Origin: Lenzites betulinus
Taxonomy: Eukaryota > Basidiomycota > Agaricomycetes > Polyporales > Polyporaceae
Assembly (NCBI GenBank): GCA_022264855.1
Contig: JABYQU010000040.1
Location: forward strand, 291,586-355,585
Direction of reading: 5' to 3'
DNA: 64,000 nt
A model generated the notes under the pieces. The model was not told the origin of the DNA and did no database searches. It worked only from the letters and a program-made list of their open reading frames with translations. Numbering within the stretch: the stretch's first letter is position 1; each line of letters begins with the position of its first letter. A program made the translations under genes and the position numbers. Below are positions 54,237 through 64,000 of the stretch, piece by piece.

Positions 54237-55791
54237 AAATATCGAGGGACGGTGGGCGGACAGAACGAGGAGGATGAGGGGAGAGAAGAGAGCGTGGCGG
54301 GCGTGCGGTCGGCTATGAACGAGTACTTGAAGCAGAAGCCCCGAGTCAATCCGCATAATAGCTTCCGGCGCTTACCAATATCCTCTCTCGATCCCATAAC
54401 ACGTGTGGCTGCTTTGCGCTCCCCAGCCCCCGACGTATTGCCTGTTCACTCCACCACGGATAGACATGGCATACCTGTGCTATGGACGGCCCATTGTGTG
54501 AGTGTGGCAGAGGGGTGGCCATCAGACAGGAGGCTGCTGCAAAGAGAATGCTTGGGCCCTGGGGAGGCGCGGAACCAACCTGTGCAATTATCCGTCAAAG
54601 ACGCATACCCGTGGTTTGATAGACCACTAGTGCAGAGCTTTCGGATGTGCGGCTCTAAGCATGGAGGAATCATAGCGACACAATGCGAGTCGAACGGAGA
54701 GCCCGAAGAATAACGTGTTGCATGGCCATCGGGGCCGCCGCAGTTCAGCGGGCTGGCACCCCTACGTCCAAAGGCGCAAGTATCCACAGCCGGAGCATGA
54801 CATACCATGGTACTTCAAAGGATAGCGAACGATTCGCCCAGACATCCCCACCACAAGCAGCCACAGTACAATATATGTATAAAAGGAAACGGAACGAAGA
54901 CTCACATTTCAGCGCCACGAACCCTCGCAGTGCTGCATTGTTCGCTCTGCAGACGAGCCAGATCTCATGCACATCTATCCCTGAGGCGATAATTCAGCCA
55001 TATTATTTCTTGGTAGAGCAAGACAGCTTTCGCCCTCCTAATCCCGTTACGGCAGACCCTCCGAAGCTTTGAGCCACCCAGCCATAGTAAGCGCGCAAGA
55101 CCACAGCAAGCCTCTGTTTGGACGAATGTCGCAAAGCGAAGAGATACTAAAGCTCGTGCAAGTAGCCGGGCTTCACTACAGTCAGAAGTACGGGAGATGG
55201 AGGAAGAAGACAAAGAACAGAGCGCAAATGAAGACCCACGAACTCGAACGGAACACAACTCAGCCACCCCCAGCGCCTACTTCATTACGGAGTTAAATCG
55301 CGGTCACATGGCCGCGTCACACTCCGCGACGCTATTGTTGCTCTGTTAGACCGCTGAACCGCGGTAGGGGGGTGGCAGGGATGCGGGAGGGGACAGGAGA
55401 AACAGTAGAATGTTCATTAGGACGAGGAATGCAAGGATGCCAGTATAGATACGAGCGAATGCGGGTGCGCGTCTAAATAGGAGCGTATATGTGCGTCGTG
55501 AACGAGAGGAATGTCCGGTATCCATGCATTGGTCTATGATATGTATGAGGGGGCTTCAAAAAGCAGAGCGATATGCAGCAGCGAGGGAAGGGGGGGGGAC
55601 ATAGGGCGGAACTATCCAAAGAGAGATGCGCCGCAACCGTGTTCGATAGGGTTCGCGAGACACGATTAATTTTGATCCACGACTGCAAGCGCAGCGCCAT
55701 TTCGGTCGGTCGCCAGTGTGATGAAGCCCAGGACAGAGTACGGAATGCAGGGGAACGCAGAAAGCGCCATCGCATGCGGGTGGGGCAAGAC
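54237..55791. other. Intergenic, 1.55 kb
   Basis: No recognised gene. It contains the promoter of the NYN gene and the 3' flank of the bestrophin-like gene. Short frames such as 54683-55072 (+) show no domain. Confidence 0.4.
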
Positions 55792-58175
55792 CTAGATCGT
55801 GGCAAGGGCCGCTTGGATGCGCCCGAGCCCGCGCTGCATCCACTCGTCGGGCGCAGCACGCTCGTCGGTGAAGACCTGGTCGTTGAACTGCGAGAATGCC
55901 CAGCTCTCGACGTGAGGCGCGGGGAGCGCAGTGATCGCCCGCAGCTCGTTGCCTGTGCGTGCGCGGATCGCCCCGTAAGCGCTAGCCGAAGCAACACCGG
56001 AATGAGGGCAGGGACGACTCACGGATGATGTTGTGCGTGAAGTGGTCCAGGTTCTACGTGACGAGGCAAAATGTGAGCACGGTTCTGAAGCGAGATGCGG
56101 GGACGCGGAGATGAGATGCATACCAGATCGTTCTTGTCGTAACCTGGATCGGTCGTCAGTATCTCATGTGTTAGAAAGACGTAAGACAGGATGCGCACCG
56201 AACGGATCTGCAGATTTAGTGCAGACGCAACGCAAACGTAGATGAGCACTCGATCAAATGAAAGGCAAGATTAGCGGCGGGGTAGAAAGCTTACTCTCGA
56301 TCTCCTCGCCCGCAACCAGGAACCCGAAGAAAATGTAACTCTATCAGAGGGGTCAGCGCGCGGTCCCGCCGCGGAAGCGAAAGGTAGTGCGACATACCGC
56401 CAGGCAAGTGGCGGGTATGGTGAGCCACTTCATCGTCGTCCAGATCTGGAAGGGCTGGGTGCGGATGGTGTTAGCATAAGGGAGGCAAAGTGATAGATGG
56501 GCAATATTACCAAAAGCAAACAGTACAGGACCGTGACGCTCCATAGGTGAACGCGGTACCTGAGAATGTCTAAGTCGCGGAGCGGCGGATGTACTGAAAC
56601 TTTGAAACTCACGAGAAAGGAATGGGCGTGGTCAAAATACGCTCCAATCCGGTCAGGGCGTCAACAAGCTGGTTCAGGGAGTTGAGCAGGTTCGCTAATT
56701 GCAGAGATATTAGGAACTCCATAAGTCCACCATTGAGTGATAGCCGCGTACTAGCTGTGGGAGGAGGCACGGCGCCACGCTCCTGGAGAGCTGCAATGTA
56801 CGAGCTCTGCAGATTGTTAGTTGGGACTGGTTGCATACGTATATGAAGTGTGGTGTTGGTGAACATACGAGGTAAAGCGAAATCTCAAGCGGAAGGTTGT
56901 GCGTGACGGTCTTGCTCCGGAGTTTGGCACGGATGCGAGCAGCCTTCTTACCCTATTTCACCCCCATTAGTGATATATCCACCTGAACCATCGTAAACCT
57001 ACCTTGACATCCCGGCCCCTCTTTGTAAGGACATGCACCAATAGCGAGAATGGGAACAGGTCAAACAAGTGGTACTTGGGCGGCATGCGTGCAGGGAGCA
57101 AGAAGTTCTCTTCATGATTGCCCGAGACGCCCGAGTACGTCGACCCCTTGTCTCCCCCCTTCTCCCTTTCGCTGGGATGACTCCGGCCGTTCACCGACGT
57201 CCGTGGCGGCAGGTCGACTTTCACATGGCTCACTTTCCGGGGGCTCACCGCGGTCGCGGGGAGGGGGAGATGGTGCGTGGGCGAGGTAGGCCCGGTGGGC
57301 GAAGAAGGCATGTCCAGCGACGCGATCTCGTCACGCAGAGACGTCATATCAGCCGCGGTGCTGTCCCCACGAGCGCGGTTCGGTGAGCGGTTCGAGAGGC
57401 CGTCTGCGGAGGTGACATCGACCAGGGACGGCAAACCGGCGGGCAGCGCGTACGACGGGAGGAACTTGACGAGGTGGTACAGGTCGATGTAGTACACACC
57501 CTCTTCCCCGCGCAGGTAGTGTTTCACGGACACTCCAAATGCCTCGATGAGGTTGATTACGGTCTTCTTCTCGATGAGAACGCGCGCCTTGCGCTGCTCA
57601 GCGGTAGACGGGTCGTTCGACGCTGCTGGCATGGTTTCTGCACATTCACACGCGGTGTAAGGTGCGCCGCAAGCGATGATACGACCACTCCCACTTACCG
57701 GGTACATGAAACCAGATCGTGCGGGCTAGAGTACGGCTGCCCAGAATAATCTGCGACCAGAGACGCCGACCTTCATTGTATCGCTCGAAACTTGCTGTGG
57801 TCCTGTAGGATATGACGAAACCCAGGACGGTACCGATACTAGTGGACGAGGTCAGTCAGTAACAGGCACACGATCACGCATAGCTGCCGGTAAACGGGCA
57901 GGGATTCGAGCCACAGTTTCCAGGTCGCGTGCGGGGGGGGGATATCTTGGGCACGGGATGACGACTCACACAGTCAGCAAAGTCGGCTGAATAGCCAGGT
58001 TGTGGACATTATGGCTGATGAGAGAAATGGCCGTCGCCCAAGCAGAGAAGAAGAGCAAAAGCGGCCAGCAACGGATGACTGCAGTTGCCAAGAGTGCGCT
58101 GACCAGGCGAGAGAATGTGCCGCTGCTACGCCCGGGCGCGAAGGGGTCTACAGAGTACATGAATGAGGTCTCCAT
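55792..58175 (-). CDS. Bestrophin-like (UPF0187) anion channel protein
   Basis: Fungal member of the bestrophin/UPF0187 family, predicted to form a pentameric anion channel. The start MYSVDPFAPGR region follows METSF at 58175. Helix VIRCWPLLLFFSAWATAISL comes next, then RYNEGRRLWSQIILGSRTLA (the family Y-N-E/D-G-R-R-W signature) and RTIWFHVP. A regulatory insert (exon about 57620-57015) has KKTVINLIEAFGVSVKHYLR, PPKYHLFDLFPFSLLVHVL and a Ser/Pro-rich part. Then come MEFLISLQLANLLNSLNQLV, LTGLERILTTPIPFS, YRVHLWSVTVLYCLLL, PFQIWTTMKWLTIPATCL and FGYDKNDL (the calcium-clasp-like family motif), then NIIRNELRAITALPAP and an end in RIQAALATI. All key family motifs are present. Exact borders of the small exons at 56.0-56.6 kb were not fixed. 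Confidence 0.9.
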
Positions 58176-58643
58176 GTTTCCCGCTGCTAGAAGGGAGGAG
58201 AAGAGGAGAACAAAGTGGTAAGAGAGAAAGAGCAAGAACGCCCCCGTTACGTGCCCCGGCCCCCGACTAGTCGGCTGCTCGCAGTGATCGCAACGTCTCG
58301 CGCCAAGGCTTTGGTGGGCCCAGATGTGCGACCCTCACCTTTAAAACCGGTGTTGGCGGGGATAAGTGCGTAATAATACAAAGATAAGCTGATGTTCTTA
58401 CCTGTGTTATTTCCAACCATTTCTTCCGATTATGCGATGAAACAGCCGGTACAATGTTCCTAAGGTGATATAAGATCGTGACGGTAAGTGCTGCGGGCGC
58501 TTGAAGCTCTTATCCCCGCTCACATCGGGTTCAATTGACCAGCGGGCCGTTACGGGCCGCGCCGAAGGACTAACACGGTCACAAAAAGGCGTAACGTAAC
58601 GCCCAGGATACGGTCACGGGTCGCGTTTATCCTGATTTCTTCG
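58176..58643. promoter_or_regulatory. Divergent promoter region, bestrophin-like / glycyl-tRNA synthetase
   Basis: About 468 bp separate the bestrophin-like start (minus) from the first in-frame ATG of the synthetase (plus), so both promoters lie here. No single element is certain. The sequence CGGGTTCAATTGACC at about 58526 was checked as a tRNA B box and rejected. Confidence 0.5.
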
Positions 58644-58775
58644 GTGACTTTAAGGAGTCATTTCTGCTTTTGTATGCGTTTCTGGGCTCCTCATCTTCCT
58701 CGACCTTGTACTTTTACTCCTCTGCCGCGTATCTTCGATCGTTGGAAGCACATACAACACATACAACCTAACAAG

Positions 58776-61700
58776 ATGGCCAACCTTGAGGTCCACAAGA
58801 CCGCACACCCATTTGACAAGACCCGGTTCGAGGCTCTCCTAAATCGCAGGTTCTTCTACGCTCCGGCATTTGAGATTTATGGCGGTGAGTACGCGATCAC
58901 ATCTATCTATCTCCTCATCGATACCTCCGTGATGGGGATGTGGGATGCAATACAGTGAGTGAAAGAGAGTGCTTGCAAACCGATCAAGTAGGTCTGCGGT
59001 CAGTGCAGTTGCATCGCCCCGCTTGCAATGGTCGGTTCGCAGCCTCTCTTCTCCTGTGACCAGTGATATCTATCATCGGTCGTACCTGTAAGTCAAACAG
59101 GGCTATGCAGACGGGGCGCGGTATGTGCAAAACGTGTTCCGGGCAGTATCCAGGATTCCAAGGGCGCAGAACCCTCCAGGAATCTGTCACGAACTTCTTC
59201 TTCTCGATTCAAAAGGGGACCAGAATAAGACTGGACTCTTGTCCAAAGTCTGATCAACAGGGAGGTTCTTGTCCTGCTCATTGGAGTTGCTGAGCACACC
59301 GGGCATTGGGGTCACGAAATCTACAACGATCCACCCTTGCATGACTGCGTCGATTGCTCGGATTTCAGAACTCTCCCTGGGCATAAAGATGGCGTTAAAT
59401 TCTGGCGACATGTTGTACGCCACCACTATGGGCAAAGTTCGTTGTGATCGGACTGACCGGCCTGTGTACGAGAACGTATCACAAACGTTTCGTCCCGGGA
59501 GTACCCAAGTCAGACTCTTCCTTGAGGCCGGTCGCACTCAAAGGGTTCAACCTTGGTTGGGGTCACGAGAGCTGTTTCGCAAAGCCATTGCTCTGGTTTG
59601 ACTGGAACTCTGGTAACCTTGCGTGGCGCATTTTTGGTGGACACTCGCGTGGACCGCGACCTTGCCTCACTCCTGTTTGGCACTACATCACGGAAGTCCT
59701 TGCGCTGCGAAACAGCCTTAGTATGTGACATTGCAGGAAAGAGGAGGGAGTAGTGGTGTGAGATACCACCCACCTTGATGTAGTGTTGGTGCTTTCTGCT
59801 CCCTTTTCCTTCAGGCGTGCGTGGTTCAGCGTGTTCTTGCAGCGTACTGATCAGTCATCTCAGGTGTCGCGGGTCTCTACGATTACGGCCCGCCGGGTTC
59901 CTCGCTCCAGAGCAACATCATCGCGGAATGGCGCAAGCACTTCATTGTAGAGGAGCACATGCTCGAGGTCGACACGACTATCATGACCCCCGCACCTGTC
60001 TTCGAGACGTCTGGCCACGTAGCGCGTTTCGCGGATTGGATGGTCAAGGATCTCAAGAACGGCGAGGTCCTCCGAGCGGATCACCTCGTCAAAAACGTTT
60101 TGGAGGCGCGCTTGGCCGGCGACAAAGAAGCCCGCGGGCAAGCCGCAGCACCACTGAAAGAGGACGACAAGAAGAGGAAAAAGAAGGACAAGGCCAAGGT
60201 GGCCGCGGTCCAACTCTCCGACGATGTCGTCACAGAGTATGAGAGCATTCTCGCGCAGGTGGGTCTAGAGCCAGGCGTATTCCTACCTGAACGCTTCTCA
60301 CCTCTGATCGCCGGTCAATAAATGCAGCTGGATAACTATTCGGGTCCCGAACTTGGCGAGCTGTGCAAAAAGTATAACATCCGGAACCCAGACTCGGACA
60401 ACGAGGTCTCCGAGCCGGTGCAGTTCAACCTCATGTTCGCCAGCAGTATCGGGCCCACCGGTCAACACCCTGGTTTCCTGCGTCCGGAGACGGCCCAGGG
60501 CCACTTCCTGAACTTCTCGCGCCTGCTCGAGTTCAACAACGGGCGGATTCCGTTCGCGTCCGCCCAGATTGGCCGATCGTTCCGAAATGAAATCTCTCCG
60601 AGGGCTGGCCTGCTCCGTGTCCGCGAGTTCACCATGGCGGAGATCGAACACTTTGTCGACCCTGAGGACAAGCGCCACGACCGCTTCTCCGAGGTGCGCG
60701 ACGTCGAGCTGGACCTTCTGGACCGTCACACGCAGTCGGCGGGGAGCACGAAGGTGACGCGGATGAGAATTGGGGACGCGGTGGACAAGGGCATCGTGGC
60801 GAACGAGACGCTGGGGTACTTTGTCGCGCGTATCCACCAGTTCCTCATCAAGATCGGCATCAACCCAGCCCGCCTCCGCTTCCGTCAGCACATGTCCAAC
60901 GAGATGGCGCATTACGCAACGGACTGCTGGGACGCAGAGATCCAGAACTCGTACGGGTGGACGGAGTGCGTGGGCTGCGCCGACCGCGCGGCGTACGACC
61001 TGACCGTGCACTCCGCCAAGACCGGCCACCCGCTCGTCGTCCGCCAGGCGCTGAAGGAACCCATAGTGACCGAGAAGCTGGCCGCGGAGTTCAACAAGAA
61101 GACGTTTGGAAAGACGTTTGGCAAGGACTCGGGTGCCATCCAGACGATCATCAACGGCATGGACGAAGCCCTGTTGGCTAAGCTCCAGGGTGAGCTCGCG
61201 CAAGGGTGAGGGGCCGCTACGCGGGCTTGACATCCAATTTACCTCCTTCGCGCTCACACGACACGTCCCTTCCGCAGGTCATCTACCGTTACTTCCTCCG
61301 ACGGCAGGGAATTCAAGCTGACCCCTGACCTTCTGGCCATCGAGAAGAAGACGTTCAAGCAGTCGAGTGAGTTGCGGGCGCACGGTTGCCGCCGCATGCA
61401 CCGTCATCTGACCGCCGCCCCATTCAGTCCGCGAGTTTACACCGAACGTCATCGAGCCGTCCTTTGGCCTCGGCCGCATCCTCTACGCGCTCCTTGAACA
61501 CAGCTTCTGGAGCCGAGAACAGGACGTCGAGCGCGGGGTGCGTGCACACGCGCGCATGAGCTCATGGCCCCCGATGTACTGACCCCGCCCGCGCCCTTTT
61601 CATTTTGGCCGCCGTCTAGGTCCTGTCGCTGCCAGCCGTGGTCGCCCCCACGAAGGTGCTGATCGTCCCCCTGAGCGCAAAGCCAGAGTTCGACCCGCTC

Positions 61701-62303
61701 GTGCGGGACGTCTGTGAGTGCCGTTTCAGCCCCGGTCACCTGCCCGCCACGCCCCCGCGCTGACGCCCCGCGCCCCTGCGCCCCCAGCGGCGAAGCTGCG
61801 CAAGGCCGGCATCTTCTCGCGCGTGGACGACTCGAACACGTCCATCGGGAAGCGCTACGCGCGGAATGACGAGCTGGGCACGCCCTACGGCCTCACGCTC
61901 GACTTTGCCTGTACGTCTGCGCCCCAGGCCACCCCCATCACCCGATCGAACCTTTCGCGACACAGCGCTGACATGACATTCCTCCCCGCTCCGACATGAC
62001 AGCCGTTTCAAAGGGCACGATGACGCTGCGGTGAGTATCCGCGCGAGAACCGCTCCGTTTCCGGGCCACAGCGACACCCGCGCGCGTCCGCTGTGGGTGC
62101 GCGCTGTGGTCTGCGCTCCCCCGCCCTCATTGGCTCGCCGCTGATTGGCTGTTCCGCACAGGGAGCGCGACACGACCGGGCAGCTCATTGGCCAGGTGGA
62201 CGAGGTGATCGCCACCGTCACGGAGCTTGTGAACGGCACTATCGACTGGGCGGAGGCGTGCACCAGGCTGCCCGCGTACGACGGCGTCCAGGCCGTGGAG
62301 TGA
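58776..62303 (+). CDS. GRS1: Glycyl-tRNA synthetase (class II)
   Basis: Charges tRNA-Gly with glycine in cytosol and, probably, mitochondria. Exons 58776-58884, 59864-60258, 60328-61205, 61278-61366, 61428-61537, 61620-61713, 61788-61910, 62003-62030 and 62162-62303 join in phase to 655 residues. Motifs: [76 protein letters not shown] (motif 2), [17 protein letters not shown], and [19 protein letters not shown] (motif 3). The anticodon-binding domain starts near [15 protein letters not shown] and includes [19 protein letters not shown] and [18 protein letters not shown]. An in-frame ATG at 58644 adds 44 residues rich in Arg, His and aromatic residues, likely a mitochondrial leader. Intron 1 is 979 bp, far longer than any other here. 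Confidence 0.96.
58885..59863 (+). other. Unusually long intron 1 of the glycyl-tRNA synthetase gene
   Basis: Donor GTGAGT at 58885 and acceptor ATCTCAG ending at 59863 rejoin EIYGG and [10 protein letters not shown] in phase. Within it is a minus-strand frame 59187-59537 of 116 codons (for example [20 protein letters not shown] then [18 protein letters not shown]) that looks protein-like but matches no family I know. It may be an inserted gene or element fragment. No inverted ends were found. Confidence 0.8.
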
Positions 62304-63793
62304 TGGACACGCACCGCGACAAACGCAAGAGGCGCAGGGCCGCCACTGGCGTCGTCGGCCCACCCCCAGCCTATCGTTATCAGTGTTAGGCTGGGTGCGA
62401 CGCCCGCAGCAGAGAACGAGCGACGCGTGCCGCGAAGCTCTGACGTAGTAACGAGAAGCGCAATCGAAGAGAGTGTATATACGGTAAACGAGTGCTACAG
62501 TAACAGGGTTCGCCACACCATCGCCGCCGCCACGAGCGATCACGCCCAACCGTATCGCATCGGAGCGCACAGAACGAGAAGGCAGAAGGCATCACATCTC
62601 CTCCCCAGACCGGAGGTTCGCAGAGCTCGAGGGCCGGTCACGCTCGGGCGGCTGGCATGCATGCGCGCAGCAGCGCCGTGGCCCATGGGACCCCGCGAAG
62701 CCACGGTGCGAGCCCATGCGCGTCACGGGCCCAGCAGCCAGAGCTTGAAGTACAGATCGCCCGGCCGGCCAACGAGCGTCCGACGTCGAGTGCCCACGCG
62801 CGTGCTGTGGCTGGCCATGGCTCGGCTCCCCAGCGCGCCATATATGGCGACGGCCACTTGCAATTGCAAGTGGCATGCCCGCATCCTCCCAGGCTCTCAC
62901 TCGATGTCGCGTTCGCACCCCCTCGCCTGCCGAGGCACCTGCCCAATAAGCAGCGCGTCTCCGAGCCCTGCTGCCGTCACGGTCGTCGTCGAGAGCGGGA
63001 AGTTGCGGGCGTGTAAATGCTAGCTTACCGGAAAGTGCACTCGGGCCCGGGAGAGGGGCGCGTCGGCGCCGTGGCCTGCTGCCATCAGCACTGCGCCCGA
63101 CCCGTGGCGAGCAGGATGGCAACGCGCCAGGGCGCACGACCGCGTAGCGGGACGGGCACTGGCCCTGTCAATGGGCTTAGCGCGACTCGCGAGAGGCGCG
63201 CCATGTGCGCACGACGCGAATCAGCAGTTTGGATTCAATTTTATTGGACGCACTCGCCGGGGCTCAGACTGGTCCCGGTCCTGGGTCGAGAACATCGGAC
63301 CCGCTGGGACCCAACTTCCCTGGGACTCCCTGGGACTCCCACGAGCGCTACGATAACGCGTTAGATTAGATACATGTAATCACTATGTAATCGTCATTCC
63401 CCAGCGCGCGCGGCGCTTCACATTGATTATCCCCTGAGTTCTATCCACCGTTGTGCACCTTATGATCGCTCTACGGGACATCTCTGAGTTGACCTTCATT
63501 GGGGAGTGGCAACGCGTGCAAGCGCTGTGGGACACTTAGTCATCAGACGCCGGACGAAAACATGGTCGCGCTTTCATAAGACGCGCGCGCGCGCGCGACG
63601 AGCGCCTACAACGCGCGCGCGAGTGTGGCTGATCGCGCGAGCTCGTGCCGTCGCGAACTCCATCCTGTATCTTGATATTCGCGTTCATGAATCCATAACT
63701 ACTCGTTGCTCTATGCCGATACCACTCTATGATGATGAACTAAGTAAGAAAGCACAGCGACGTTGATGTAGAAAGAACGTACCCACGGTGCTT
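62304..63793. other. Intergenic, 1.5 kb, GC-rich
   Basis: Overlapping frames on both strands (62427-63023 plus, 62592-63137 minus) are GC-rich shadows without protein character. A CG dinucleotide run lies at 63582-63598. Confidence 0.45.
63582..63598. repeat. (CG)n microsatellite
   Basis: About eight CG units in a row, an alternating purine-pyrimidine tract that could adopt Z-DNA. Confidence 0.8.
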
Positions 63794-64000
63794 CTAATTC
63801 CCACTCACAGGGCCGGGTGCTGCGGTAGCCTCCGCGCGGGACTGAAGCCGCGCAATCGCTGCCTTCAACGCCTCCAGTTTCTCTGCTCTCCTCGTCACCT
63901 TGGACTTCATGGGCACCAGCGGGTCTTGCTCAGCTTGCCGTTTCCGATACACCTCCAATTGTTCATCCAAGGCAGTGTTCTTCAGGCTGTCCACCACAGC
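63794..64000 (-). CDS. Coiled-coil protein, 5' partial
   Basis: The frame is open to the window edge. The visible part (AVVDSLKNTALDEQLEVYRK and on to SKVTRRAEKLEALKAAIARL) is a charged amphipathic helix, probably coiled coil, then a small-residue end. It either stops at 63794 after GPVSGN or is spliced at a GTGAGTGGG donor inside that last stretch. No family recognised. Confidence 0.5.
   Translation of the reverse strand, partial: AVVDSLKNTALDEQLEVYRKRQAEQDPLVPMKSKVTRRAEKLEALKAAIARLQSRAEATAAPGPVSGN

Noticed and set aside
58520..58545. tRNA B-box-like GGTTCAATTGA
   Set aside because: No matching A box or acceptor stem at the right distance, and it departs from the GGTTCRANTCC consensus.
59187..59537. 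Antisense ORF in the long intron as a confirmed transposase fragment
   Set aside because: No transposase motif or inverted ends could be seen, so it is reported only as an unexplained intron insert.
60298..61257. 319-codon minus-strand ORF over glycyl-tRNA synthetase
   Set aside because: Antisense shadow of exon 3; its composition (Leu/Arg/Val rich, repetitive) mirrors the codons of the real gene.

Overview
The window is nuclear DNA of a filamentous basidiomycete, most likely an Agaricomycete. Coding genes are broken by many introns of about 50-60 bp with GTRNGT donors. Several families are typical of Agaricomycetes: DUF6533 and DUF6534 membrane proteins and an atromentin-synthetase-type NRPS-like enzyme. 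Species cannot be told from the sequence. Most gene models below were rebuilt by hand by joining frames across splice sites. Where a full exon list is given, the phases add up; where only a span is given, some internal borders are unresolved.

Layout. 0-1 kb: 3' part of a sucrase/ferredoxin-like protein (+). 1.5-1.9 kb: a non-autonomous DNA transposon with inverted ends and an 8-bp target duplication. 4-14 kb: a membrane-protein patch, DUF6533 (-), the nucleotide-excision-repair nuclease subunit ERCC1/Rad10 (-), DUF6534 (+), DUF6533 (-). 15.7-16.6 kb: a hemerythrin-like protein (-). 17.6-20.7 kb: an A-T-TE synthetase (-). 20.7-24.9 kb: a stretch without convincing genes. 24.9-27.5 kb: ATG12 (+) and ATG27-like (-), tail to tail. 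29.7-30.6 kb: a second hemerythrin-like protein, predicted mitochondrial (-). 33.2-37.1 kb: an F-box/WD40 protein (-). 38.7-40.9 kb: a second DUF6534 protein (-). 42.5-43.8 kb: an aldo/keto reductase (+). 44.0-46.2 kb: ORC5 (-), sharing a 296-bp intergenic region with an unrecognised proline-rich gene (+, to 48.4 kb). 52.3-54.2 kb: a NYN-domain protein (-). 55.8-58.2 kb: a bestrophin-like channel (-), divergent from glycyl-tRNA synthetase (+, 58.6-62.3 kb). 63.8-64 kb: the end of a coiled-coil protein (-).

Function. Most recognised genes are unlinked housekeeping genes (DNA repair, replication origin, autophagy, translation, ubiquitin targeting). They are interleaved with rapidly evolving fungal families and long non-coding stretches. 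The synthetase has no obvious tailoring genes beside it. I saw no CRISPR array, rRNA or convincing tRNA gene. No clear-cut novel multi-gene system is evident. The most unusual features are the transposon, three GC-AG introns in membrane-protein genes, a duplicated motif in the ERCC1 tail, a probable dual-start glycyl-tRNA synthetase with a 979-bp intron, and a Walker-A-less ORC5.
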